Shown in pieces: positions 15,120 through 22,700 of a stretch of 34,649 bases of DNA; position 1 is the stretch's first letter, and every line of letters starts with the position of its first letter. The translations under genes were made by a program, and so were the position numbers. Origin of the DNA: an uncultured beta proteobacterium (lineage in GTDB: Bacteria; Pseudomonadota; Gammaproteobacteria; Burkholderiales; Burkholderiaceae_C); the NCBI GenBank assembly GCA_903822435.1, contig CAIJPE010000366.1:1-34649 (forward strand). Direction: 5' to 3'. The notes under the pieces were generated by a model, which was not told the origin of the DNA, did not search any database, and worked only from the letters and a program-made list of their open reading frames with translations.

Positions 15120-16652
15120 GTGACCACTTCCCTGCAGACCGGCGTCCTCAGCGGCGCCCGGAACCGATCGTTGTCGATCGGCGCCCAGATTGCGATCTTG
15201 ATCACGGTGCACGTGCTGCTCTGGACCTGGGTCGGCGTCAGCTCCCGTTCGAACTTTGACACACCCGGTGACATGGTGGAGGCCTACGCCTGGTCCCAGG
15301 GTTGGCAGTGGGGCTACTACAAGCACCCGCCGCTGTCGGCCTGGGTCGCGGGGCTGTGGTTTGCGGTGGTGCCGGAAGGCAATCTCGGCTACTCGCTGCT
15401 GGCCGCTTTGAACTGCGCCATCGGCCTGGGCGGCCTGGCCGTGCTGGCACGCGAGTTCCTGCCGCGAAACTGGGTGCTGCTCACGGTGGCCGTGGCCTCT
15501 CTGGCGCCTGGCATCACCACGGTGGCCATGCGCTTCAATGCCAACGCGATCCTGGTGTCGAGCTGGCCGTGGGCGCTGGCCCTGTTCGTGCGGATGATGC
15601 ATCGCGGGCGGGCCCGCGACGCCGTGCTGTGCGGCGTGGCCTGCGCGCTGGCCATGCTGGGCAAGTACTACTCGGCGGTGCTGCTGCTGTCGATGTTCGC
15701 CGCGGCCCTGTGGCTGCCGCAATGGCGCGGCCGCCTGTGGTCGGCACCCTTCGCGCTGGTGCTGGCCACCTTCGTGGTGTGCATGGCGCCGCACACCGCC
15801 TGGCTGCTCGCACAGACCCAGGGGCCCCTGCAATACGCGCAGGCCGCCACTGGGCATGAGTCCCACGGCGAGGCGGTGATGCGGGCCTGCACCTTCTTCC
15901 TGGCACAGTGCATCTTCCCGCTGCTGGCCTTTCTGGCGCTGCGGCTGGCCATCGGGGGCCCGGCGGGCCACCGCGCCTTCTTCCGCGCCGCGGCAGCACC
16001 CTTGATGCCCCGCAACGACACGATCTGGCTGCTGGCCATGCTGCCCGTGCTGGCGACCATGGTCATCACGGTGGGCACGGGCGCGCGCACCTCGTCGGTG
16101 TGGGGCCTGGCGATTGCCGCCGGCCTTGCGCTGTTGGCGGCCAGCCGTGCCCGAGAGGCCGGCGCCACGCTCAGCCTGCCGCGCCTGTGGCAGACCCTGG
16201 GCGTGATCTGGACGGCCGTCGCCTTGCTGGCGCCCATCTACTGGTACAGCCGCGCCGAGCTGCGCGTGCCCACCGCGGTGGAGCCGCGCGAAGAACTGGC
16301 ACAGGCCCTGGCGCGCACGTGGCACACCGAGTTCGGCGGCGCCCTGCCCTGGGTCTCGGGCACGCGGGCGCTGGCCGCCTCCGCCGCCTTCTATGCCCAC
16401 GAACACCCTCGCTACTGGAGCCTGTGGAATTCGGCCATCGAGACCCCGTGGGTGGACACCAGCGAGGTCAAGACGCACGGTGCCATGATCGTCTGCGATA
16501 CCACCGACGCCGCCTGCCAGTCGCTGGGCGAGAGCTGGACGCTCGACCGCCGCGCCATCACGGTGGCCAAATCCGAGCACGGCTACCACTTCGACGCCGT
16601 CGAGTACGTGGTCTACTTGGTACCCCCGAGCCTCCGAGTCGAGCCGCACTGA
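15120..16652 (+). CDS. ArnT/PMT-like polyprenyl-phosphate-sugar glycosyltransferase
   Basis: A membrane glycosyltransferase of the GT39/GT83 (GT-C) kind, about 510 residues from GTG 15120. Another GTG at 15030 would add 30 residues; its ribosome site falls in a hairpin, so I prefer 15120, but this is not certain. After the first membrane helix (IAILITVHVLLWTWVGV), the first periplasmic loop carries FDTPGDMVEAYAW and YYKHPPLSAW, the acidic and Lys-Pro-Pro pattern used by such enzymes for catalysis. About ten further helices follow, then a soluble C-terminal domain of about 140 residues. The family uses undecaprenyl- or dolichyl-phosphate sugars as donors on the outer face of the membrane. The genes that follow could supply such a donor, so lipid A or another envelope glycan is the likely acceptor. 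Confidence 0.82.
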   Translation: MTTSLQTGVLSGARNRSLSIGAQIAILITVHVLLWTWVGVSSRSNFDTPGDMVEAYAWSQGWQWGYYKHPPLSAWVAGLWFAVVPEGNLGYSLLAALNCAIGLGGLAVLAREFLPRNWVLLTVAVASLAPGITTVAMRFNANAILVSSWPWALALFVRMMHRGRARDAVLCGVACALAMLGKYYSAVLLLSMFAAALWLPQWRGRLWSAPFALVLATFVVCMAPHTAWLLAQTQGPLQYAQAATGHESHGEAVMRACTFFLAQCIFPLLAFLALRLAIGGPAGHRAFFRAAAAPLMPRNDTIWLLAMLPVLATMVITVGTGARTSSVWGLAIAAGLALLAASRAREAGATLSLPRLWQTLGVIWTAVALLAPIYWYSRAELRVPTAVEPREELAQALARTWHTEFGGALPWVSGTRALAASAAFYAHEHPRYWSLWNSAIETPWVDTSEVKTHGAMIVCDTTDAACQSLGESWTLDRRAITVAKSEHGYHFDAVEYVVYLVPPSLRVEPH

Positions 16653-17656
16653 ACCTGCCCGCCCCAACCACCCTGCCCTCGCGCACCGGCACGCCCTCCA
16701 TCAGCGGCATCCTGCCGGCCTACAACGAGGCCGCCAACCTGCCTCAGGTACTGGCCGAACTCACGGCCTCGCTCAAGGCGCTGGGGCCGCGGTGGGAGAT
16801 CATCGTCGTCGACGATGGCAGCCGCGACCAGACCGCCGCCGTGATGCAGCCCTGGCTGGCCACGCCCGGCGTGCGCTACCTGGCGCTGTCGCGCAACTTC
16901 GGCAAGGAAGCGGCCCTGTCGGCGGGCCTGGAGCACGCCCGCGGCGACGTGGTGGTGATGCTGGATGCCGATGGCCAGCACCCGCTGGGGCTGCTGCCGC
17001 AGATGCTGGCTGGCTGGCGCGCCGGAGCCGATTCGGTGTGCGCCGTGCGCGACACGCGCAGCGACGAGTCCTTCACCAAGCGGCTGGGTACCCGCTGGTT
17101 CTACCGCATCGTCAATGCCGGATCGCCCCTGCCGATCCCCGAGAACGCCGGCGATTTCCGCCTGATGGACCGCCGCGTGGTGGACGCGCTGCTGGCCCTT
17201 CCTGAACGCAACCGCTTCCTCAAGGGCCTGTACGCCTGGGTGGGATTCCGCACCCAGTACATCCCCTACACCCCTTCTCCGCGCGCTGCGGGCCGCAGCA
17301 GCTTCTCGTTCACGCGCCTGCTGGGCCTGGCGCTGACGGGCCTCACGGCCTTCTCCAACCTGCCCCTGCGCCTGTGGAGCGGCCTGGGCGCCGTGGTGGC
17401 CGTGGGTGCCATCGGCTATGGCGCCTGGATCGTGATCGACCACCTTTTCAACGACAACCCGGTGCCCGGCTGGCCCACCGTGGTAGTCAGCCTGATGTTC
17501 TTCAGCGGCGTGCAGCTGCTGTCCATCGGCATCCTGGGCGAGTACGTGGGTCGCATCTTTACCGAAGTCAAGCGGCGTCCGGTGTACCTGCTGCGCGAGT
17601 CGGCGGGCCAGGGCCTGATCGATCCGCCGCCCGGCGCTGAAGGGCCGGCGCCTTGA
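16649..17656 (+). CDS. GT2 polyprenyl-phosphate glycosyltransferase (GtrB/ArnC/Dpm1-like), apparent CTG start
   Basis: A 335-residue GT2 enzyme. No in-frame ATG, GTG or TTG lies between the preceding stop and the conserved N-terminus. CTG 16649-16651 overlaps the upstream TGA as CTGA, so I take it as the start. The GT-A domain shows ILPAYNEAANLP, the UDP-site VVDDGS at 53-58, SRNFGKEAALSAGL at 81-94 and the metal-binding DAD at 106-108. Two membrane helices near 236-258 and 277-302 follow, as in GtrB, ArnC and bacterial Dpm1-like enzymes, which load a sugar onto undecaprenyl phosphate at the inner face of the membrane. The product would feed the deacetylase and the ArnT-like transferase on either side. 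It overlaps the next gene by TTGA. Family secure; start unusual. Confidence 0.88.
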   Translation: MNLPAPTTLPSRTGTPSISGILPAYNEAANLPQVLAELTASLKALGPRWEIIVVDDGSRDQTAAVMQPWLATPGVRYLALSRNFGKEAALSAGLEHARGDVVVMLDADGQHPLGLLPQMLAGWRAGADSVCAVRDTRSDESFTKRLGTRWFYRIVNAGSPLPIPENAGDFRLMDRRVVDALLALPERNRFLKGLYAWVGFRTQYIPYTPSPRAAGRSSFSFTRLLGLALTGLTAFSNLPLRLWSGLGAVVAVGAIGYGAWIVIDHLFNDNPVPGWPTVVVSLMFFSGVQLLSIGILGEYVGRIFTEVKRRPVYLLRESAGQGLIDPPPGAEGPAP

Positions 17657-18471
17657 GCAAGAGCCTGACGCTGTGCGCCGATGACTTCGGCCAGTCGGCG
17701 GCGATCGACCGCGGCATCCTGCAGCTGGCGGGCAGCGGCCGCCTCAGTGCCATTTCCTGCCTGGTGGGCGGCCCTCACTGGGCCCGCGGGGCCCGCGATC
17801 TGCTGGCCCTGCCGGCTGTGGCGCAGGGACAGGTGCGGCTGGGCCTGCACTTCAACCTGACCGAAGGCCGGCCGGTGTCCAGCGCCCTGGCGCGGCAATG
17901 GCCGCGCCTGCCGGGCCTGCACCGCCTCATCGTGCAGTCGCACGGAAACGCGCTGCCGCTGGCCGCGCTGCGCGAAGAGTGGCGCGTGCAGTTCGGCGCG
18001 TTCGAGCAGACCCTGGGCCGCCGCCCCGACCACGTCGACGGCCACCAGCATGTGCACCACCTTCCGCAGCTGCGCGCGCAGTTGCTGGAACAGATGGCCT
18101 CGCGCCCTGCCTTGCGGGCCCGGCACACCGGACGGATCGCCGGGCCGGGGCACGCCTTCAAGCGCTGGGTGATCGAAGCCACCGGAGGCCGCGCCCTCGG
18201 GGAGCGCCTGCAGGCACTGGGCCGCCAGCAGAACACGCAGCTGCTGGGGGTCTATGACTTCGGCACAGCGCCCTACCGTGACTTGATGCAGCAATGGCTC
18301 AAGGCCCTGCCCGAGCACGGCGGGTTGATTTTCTGCCACCCCGGCGCCGCATCGCGGCCCGGTGAGACGGGCGCCGATGCCATCGCACCCGCTCGCGCCC
18401 GGGAGCTGGCCTACCTGGGCAGCCCGGCGTTCCTGGACGACCTCATCGAGGCCGACGTTCAGCTGGCCTGA
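17653..18471 (+). CDS. ChbG/YdjC/HpnK-family carbohydrate deacetylase
   Basis: A 272-residue single-domain deacetylase. TTG 17653 overlaps the preceding stop as TTGA and gives the standard N-terminus MSKSLTLCADDFG. Metal and catalytic residues expected in the family are present: Asp10-Asp11, His66 in GLHFNLTEG, His131 and neighbours in HVDGHQHVHHLP, and His229 in FCHPGA. These proteins remove acetyl groups from N-acetylated sugars. ChbG acts on chitobiose, HpnK on hopanoid intermediates, and NaxD of Francisella on undecaprenyl-phosphate GalNAc before transfer to lipid A. With a GtrB-like and an ArnT-like gene directly upstream, the NaxD-type role fits best. There are no hopanoid genes in view. 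A hairpin (18473-18503) follows the stop codon. Confidence 0.88.
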   Translation: MSKSLTLCADDFGQSAAIDRGILQLAGSGRLSAISCLVGGPHWARGARDLLALPAVAQGQVRLGLHFNLTEGRPVSSALARQWPRLPGLHRLIVQSHGNALPLAALREEWRVQFGAFEQTLGRRPDHVDGHQHVHHLPQLRAQLLEQMASRPALRARHTGRIAGPGHAFKRWVIEATGGRALGERLQALGRQQNTQLLGVYDFGTAPYRDLMQQWLKALPEHGGLIFCHPGAASRPGETGADAIAPARARELAYLGSPAFLDDLIEADVQLA

Positions 18472-18472
18472 T

Positions 18473-18503
18473 CAGCGCTGTGCACGGCCCCGGCCGAGCG
18501 CTG
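18473..18503 (+). terminator. Inverted repeat after the deacetylase gene
   Basis: CAGCGCT at 18473-18479 pairs exactly with AGCGCTG at 18497-18503, and the loop itself contains GGCC-CC-GGCC-like self-complementarity. It begins one base after the stop codon of the three-gene cassette. No T-run follows, so termination is a guess based on position. Confidence 0.35.
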
Positions 18504-18712
18504 GCTGCCGGGAATGGGTGCAAGGGGCCGCCCCACGCACCATGAAGCCCCGGTGAGGATGCTGAACGGGCAGGAAACCAACCCATGCATGCAGCTCCCT
18601 TCATCGGCTCGGTCGCCGGCCTGGGCGAGCGCCTGGATGTGAAAGGCTCCAGCGGCACGCCGGTGACGAGAGTCCACCGCCGAAGCGGCGCCGGGCCTGT
18701 CGGCCAGAGGAC
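18504..18712. other. Intergenic region between convergent genes, nothing recognised
   Basis: About 210 bases separate the end of the deacetylase gene from the end of the GtrA-like gene. I read both strands and found no ORF with family signatures, no RNA gene and no direct repeats. Confidence 0.4.
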
Positions 18713-18729
18713 GCACCTGCCTCAGGTGC
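18713..18729 (-). terminator. Perfect short hairpin over the gtrA-like stop codon
   Basis: GCACCTG and CAGGTGC are exact complements separated by three bases. The stop codon of the GtrA-like gene (18722-18724) lies inside the structure. No T-run follows on the minus strand, so a terminator role is only suggested by position. Confidence 0.3.
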
Positions 18730-19093
18730 CGGGCCCGAACGTCCAGGCCCGGTTGACGGCGAAGGAAGCCACCATCACCGCGCCCGTGGCCACGGCTTGC
18801 GCCAGCAGATAGTGCGCGCCGGCCGCCACCCCGGCGGCCACCACTGCCATGCCCAGGGCAGCACCGGCGGCCGCCGTGGCCATGAAGCGCCACCAAGCCG
18901 GCCACCAGGCGCCGCCATGGCCGAAGGTGTAGTGGCGATTGCCCACGAAGGCCACCTGCGCACCCAGCACAGCGCCGAAGCCCGAGGCCACCCACGGCAC
19001 CAGTCCCGTGCCTTCCACCAAGGCGGCCAGCAGAGCCCAGTGCACCACCGTGGCCGCGGCGCCGACCACTGCGTAGCGCCACAATCGGGTCAT
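18722..19093 (-). CDS. GtrA-family small membrane protein (putative lipid-linked sugar flippase)
   Basis: A 123-residue protein with four hydrophobic segments, roughly 6-28, 35-53, 70-90 and 93-114. The motifs FVGNRHYTFG between helices two and three and the closing FAVNRAWTFG are the paired N-R-x-[YW]-T-F repeats of GtrA proteins. GtrA members are thought to flip undecaprenyl-phosphate-linked sugars across the inner membrane or to anchor partner transferases. ATG 19093 has a GAAGG 7 bases upstream and is preferred to an earlier GTG. It faces the ArnT-like/GT2/deacetylase cassette across 250 bp and could supply its missing flippase step. Its start codon overlaps that of the divergent DUF1841 gene, so its ribosome site and promoter lie inside that coding region. 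Confidence 0.85.
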   Translation of the reverse strand: MTRLWRYAVVGAAATVVHWALLAALVEGTGLVPWVASGFGAVLGAQVAFVGNRHYTFGHGGAWWPAWWRFMATAAAGAALGMAVVAAGVAAGAHYLLAQAVATGAVMVASFAVNRAWTFGPGT

Positions 19094-19532
19094 GTTCCAG
19101 CCTTCACAGTCCGACGTGCGGCGCTTCTTCTGCACGGCCTACGCCAAGGTGCGGGCCGCGCTGCCCCTGGACCCGATGGAGCAGATCGCCGCACGGTGGG
19201 TGGCCGAGCACCCTGAATACTACGCCGACCTGGCCGACGAGGCCGCGGCGCTGCAAGCCATCTACACCGTGGAAGAAGGCAGGACCAATCCCTTCCTGCA
19301 CCTGAGCATGCACCTGTCCATCGAAGAGCAGGTGGCCATCGACCAACCGACCGGCATCCGCCAGGCCGTGGCGCTGCTGGCCGCACGCCGGGGCTCCTTG
19401 CACGAGGCGCATCACGAGGTCATGGAGTGTCTGGGGGAGATGATCTGGACATCGCAGCGCAGCGGCGTGCCGCCGGATGGCCCTGCCTACATCGATGCCG
19501 TGCGGCAGCGGGCGACGAAGATCGTACGCTGA
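19092..19532 (+). CDS. DUF1841 family protein
   Basis: A 146-residue soluble protein beginning MFQPSQSDVRRFF, the usual DUF1841 N-terminus, which supports ATG 19092 even though a good Shine-Dalgarno is lacking. Conserved family stretches include HPEYYADLAD, NPFLHLSMHLSIEEQVAIDQPTGIR at about 59-83 (described here only in part), HEAHHEVMECLGEMIW and DGPAYIDAVRQRA. The family is mainly found in beta- and gammaproteobacteria and has no assigned biochemical role. Several conserved His and Glu residues in the second half could bind a metal, an inference only. The start codon is shared in a CATG with the divergent GtrA-like gene. Confidence 0.88.
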   Translation: MFQPSQSDVRRFFCTAYAKVRAALPLDPMEQIAARWVAEHPEYYADLADEAAALQAIYTVEEGRTNPFLHLSMHLSIEEQVAIDQPTGIRQAVALLAARRGSLHEAHHEVMECLGEMIWTSQRSGVPPDGPAYIDAVRQRATKIVR

Positions 19533-19550
19533 ACGGCCGCGCAGGGCCCT

Positions 19551-20816
19551 TCAGCGGCCGGCGCGGCGCAGGGTCTCGGGGTCGACCCAGAGCTCGTCCA
19601 GGTGCTCGAAGATCGGCTGCCCGGGCTGGTTGCGGGGCTCGCGCCCCAGGATGCGGTCGCTGCAGCCCGGGCGCGAAAGATCCAGCTTCTGCGGTGTGAT
19701 GTGCAGTTGCGACTTCAGCGAGTAGAACACCCGCACCACGGGCGCCACGAGGTTGAACGCGTTCTGTTCGGTCACGACGGCCAGCCGCTGCGACTCCAGC
19801 CGCACCAGCGAACCCACCGGGTAGATGCCCAGGCTCTGCACGAAGGCGGCGAACACCGCGGGGTCGAAGTGGCCCTTCCACGATGCCATGCGGGCTACCG
19901 ACTCGGCCGGGTCCCAGCCCGCCTTGTAGGGCCGGTTGGAGGTGATCGCGTCGTAGACGTCGCACACCGCCCCCATGCGGGCCAGCAGCGAGATCTGGCT
20001 CCCCTCGAGCCGCTTCGGGTAACCCGTGCCGTCCATGCGTTCGTGATGGTGCAGCACCACGTCCAACGTGGCCTCGGTAGCACCCTTGCCCTCCAGCAAC
20101 AGGGTGTGGCCGCTTTCCGGATGGCCGCGGATCACCCTGAATTCCTCGTCGGTGAGCTTGCCGGGCTTGTTCAGGATGTCCAGCGGCATCAGGGCCTTGC
20201 CGATGTCGTGCAGCAGCCCGGCCGCGCCGGCCTCGCGGCAGGCCTGCTCGTCCAGGCCCAGGCGGGTTGCCAGCGAGACCATCAGCGCACACACAGCCAC
20301 TGAATGCATGTAGCTGTAGTCGTCGCGCGACTTCAGCCGCGCCAGGCTCACCAGGGCGCCGGGGTTGCGGTGCACCGACTGCGCGATGTCCTCCACCAGC
20401 GGCAGGCAGCCCTCGGCGTCCACCGTACGGCCCATGCGGGCCTCGTTGAACATGGCGACCACCGCCTGCCGGCCGCGCTGGCAGACGGCGGCGGCCTGCT
20501 TGAGTTCTTCGCTGAGCGGGCGTTGCGTGCCGGCCGGGGTGGCTGGGGCGGGGGCAGGCGCCGGGCTGCGTGCCGCTGCCGGCTCCGGCACAGCGGCCTT
20601 CGGCGCGGGCAGCGCCCGCGCTGCCTCGGCCACATCCAGGCCCAGCGAGACGTCGATCCAGATCTCGGGGACGCCGCTGGTCTTCAGCAACTGCAGGTCG
20701 CCGGGGCTGTCCAGGATGAACCGGGACTTCCAGAAAGGGTGGGACAGCCAGGCCCCTTCCAGCTTGTGCAGATGCATGCCGAGGCGGGCCTGGCCGACCG
20801 GAATCTTCTTGAGCAT
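19551..20816 (-). CDS. HD-GYP domain cyclic di-GMP phosphodiesterase with DUF3391
   Basis: A 421-residue protein from ATG 20816. Residues 1-65 match DUF3391 ([28 protein letters not shown]), followed by an Ala/Pro-rich linker up to about 100. The HD-GYP domain has His203-Asp204 in LLHDIGK, Lys207, His232 in [19 protein letters not shown] with GYP at 265-267, and Asp288 in [11 protein letters not shown]: the full set needed to hydrolyse cyclic di-GMP with a di- or trinuclear metal site. No membrane segment is seen, so it acts in the cytoplasm. Cyclic di-GMP controls motility and polysaccharide production, both represented in this window. It is divergent from the S10 peptidase gene. Confidence 0.93.
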   Translation of the reverse strand: MLKKIPVGQARLGMHLHKLEGAWLSHPFWKSRFILDSPGDLQLLKTSGVPEIWIDVSLGLDVAEAARALPAPKAAVPEPAAARSPAPAPAPATPAGTQRPLSEELKQAAAVCQRGRQAVVAMFNEARMGRTVDAEGCLPLVEDIAQSVHRNPGALVSLARLKSRDDYSYMHSVAVCALMVSLATRLGLDEQACREAGAAGLLHDIGKALMPLDILNKPGKLTDEEFRVIRGHPESGHTLLLEGKGATEATLDVVLHHHERMDGTGYPKRLEGSQISLLARMGAVCDVYDAITSNRPYKAGWDPAESVARMASWKGHFDPAVFAAFVQSLGIYPVGSLVRLESQRLAVVTEQNAFNLVAPVVRVFYSLKSQLHITPQKLDLSRPGCSDRILGREPRNQPGQPIFEHLDELWVDPETLRRAGR

Positions 20817-20841
20817 GTGCGGGTAGAGCGATGCCGAGGCC

Positions 20842-20856
20842 GGAGAGGACTTCTCC
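20842..20856. promoter_or_regulatory. Dyad in the divergent promoter region of the HD-GYP and S10 peptidase genes
   Basis: GGAGA and TCTCC flank five bases and are followed at once by CTATATC, one of few AT-rich spots here. The 99-bp gap between two divergent starts must hold both promoters. An operator or a -10 element at 20857-20863 is plausible, but no known consensus is matched. Confidence 0.28.
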
Positions 20857-20915
20857 TATATCGGCCGAAAGAACGCACATCTTGAACAGGTGGAAGGGTG
20901 CGGCACACTGCGCCC

Positions 20916-22700
20916 ATGGCAGCGAAGCGCGATCCAACCGCGGCGCAGGCGGGGCGGGCTGGCCGCTGGCGGAGCGCCGTCGCAGCGGCGGTGATGCTGC
21001 TGGCGGCCTGCGGCGGCGGGGGTGGTGGCGGCAACGCAGGCCCCGGCAGCGAAACCAGCGTGCCACTGCCCCCGCTGGGCAGCGGTGAGTCGGCTTACGA
21101 CGACCCGGCCGCCTACGCCTCGGACGCCGCCGCCGCCCTGCCCGGCGCGGTGGAAGCCGCGGCCGTCACGCGACACACACTGACACTGGGTGGCGCCGCT
21201 CTGGCCTACACCGCCCGGGCGGGCCACCTGATCACGCGCGAACCCGCCAGCGGCGACGCGCAGGCCTCGATGTTCTACGTCGCCTACACGGCCGACGGCG
21301 CCGATCCGGCCACGCGCCCGGTCACCTTTTTCTACAACGGCGGGCCGGGGTCGGCCAGCGTCTGGCTCCACCTGGGCTCCTTCGGGCCCGTGCGGCTGGC
21401 CACGGGTGTGCCGGCCACCACCGCCATCACGCCGTTCCCCCTGGTGGACAACGCCGACAGCCTGCTCGACACCACCGACATGGTCTTCGTCAACGCCGTG
21501 GGCACGGGCTATTCGCAGGCGATAGCGCCCTTCACCAACCGCAGCTTCTGGGGCGTGGACGCGGACGCCGCGGTCTTCCGCGATTTCATCGTGCGGTGGC
21601 TGGCGGCCAACGACCGGGCGGCGTCGCCCCGCTTCCTGTACGGTGAGAGCTACGGCGGGCCTCGCTCAGCCGTCATGGCCCGGCTGCTCCAGGCGGCCGG
21701 CGTGATGCTGGACGGCCTGGTGCTGCAATCACCCGCGCTGGACTACAACAGCAACTGCGGCGTGATCGGCGCCGGCAACTGCCAGGCCAACCTGCCCACC
21801 TATGCCGCGGTCGGCGCCTGGCACGGCCTGGCGCGGCCTGCGCCCGCCGATCTGGGCCGCTACATGACGGACCTGCGCGACTTCACCGACACCCGCTACG
21901 CGCCCGCCGTGGCGGCCTGGCTGCAAGGCGCCGCACCGCCGGTCGACATGCCGGGACTGCTGGCGGGCTACACCGGCATCGGTACGGCCACCTGGAGCCG
22001 CGCCTTCAACCTGGGGCCCGACACCTTCCAGGCGTCGCTGTTGCCCGGCGCCATCACCGGCCGATACGACGCCCGCATGAGTGCGCCCACCGGCAGCCCG
22101 CTGGCCAGCGAAGGCGACCCTTCCAGCACCTTCATCACCGCCTCTTTCGCCAGCGGCATCCAGGCCTACCTGCGCGACACGCTGCGCTACGGCAATGCGT
22201 CCACCTATGTGCTGCTGAGCAACGCCATTGCGCAGTGGAATTTCAGCCACGCGGGGCGCGCGCTCCCCGACACGGTGCCCGACCTCGCCGCCGCACTGGC
22301 CCAGAACCCCTCGCTGCGGGTGCTGGCCGTCAACGGCTATCACGATCTGGCCACGCCGTTTCGGGTGACCGAGAACGACCTGTCGCGACTGGCGGCCGGG
22401 CCCCGGGTGCTGGTTCGCAACTACCCGGGGGGCCACATGAGCTACCTGGACGACACGACGCGGCCACGCCAGAAGGCCGACCTGGTGGCGTTCTATCGGG
22501 GTGTGCTGCAGGCACGGGCCGCTGCACCGGTGAGCGCGGCGCGCTTGTCCTCCCGCGGCTCACCGCCTGCCGACCGCGCCGGCCTGCCGCCGACCGTCCG
22601 CCAGCCCGCCACCGCTGAGCCCGCGCTGCAACACCCGCTGCGCGACCCCTGGGTGCCGCCCGCGGTGGCTCAGGCCGCCCGGGCCGGCAGCGGGCGCTGA
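20916..22700 (+). CDS. Family S10 serine carboxypeptidase, lipoprotein
   Basis: A 594-residue protein from ATG 20916; a GTG at 20898 would add six residues and has a better placed AGG, so it remains possible. The N-terminus is a lipoprotein signal, SAVAAAVMLLAAC, with Cys32 followed by seven glycines. The alpha/beta-hydrolase core shows the oxyanion motif NGGPGS at 141-146, catalytic Ser245 in GESYGG, Asp477 in NGYHDL and His507 in YPGGHMSY. These are the signatures of serine carboxypeptidases, which remove C-terminal residues and work best at acid pH. The mature enzyme is expected to be membrane-anchored in the periplasm or outside. The last 55 residues are Ala/Pro-rich, low in complexity, and overlap the convergent cation-efflux gene by 31 bp. 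Confidence 0.92.
   Translation: MAAKRDPTAAQAGRAGRWRSAVAAAVMLLAACGGGGGGGNAGPGSETSVPLPPLGSGESAYDDPAAYASDAAAALPGAVEAAAVTRHTLTLGGAALAYTARAGHLITREPASGDAQASMFYVAYTADGADPATRPVTFFYNGGPGSASVWLHLGSFGPVRLATGVPATTAITPFPLVDNADSLLDTTDMVFVNAVGTGYSQAIAPFTNRSFWGVDADAAVFRDFIVRWLAANDRAASPRFLYGESYGGPRSAVMARLLQAAGVMLDGLVLQSPALDYNSNCGVIGAGNCQANLPTYAAVGAWHGLARPAPADLGRYMTDLRDFTDTRYAPAVAAWLQGAAPPVDMPGLLAGYTGIGTATWSRAFNLGPDTFQASLLPGAITGRYDARMSAPTGSPLASEGDPSSTFITASFASGIQAYLRDTLRYGNASTYVLLSNAIAQWNFSHAGRALPDTVPDLAAALAQNPSLRVLAVNGYHDLATPFRVTENDLSRLAAGPRVLVRNYPGGHMSYLDDTTRPRQKADLVAFYRGVLQARAAAPVSAARLSSRGSPPADRAGLPPTVRQPATAEPALQHPLRDPWVPPAVAQAARAGSGR

Noticed and set aside
18585-18812. 75-codon plus-strand ORF in the gap after the deacetylase gene
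   Set aside because: It overlaps the 3' end of the GtrA-like gene, lacks a ribosome site and has no recognisable motif.
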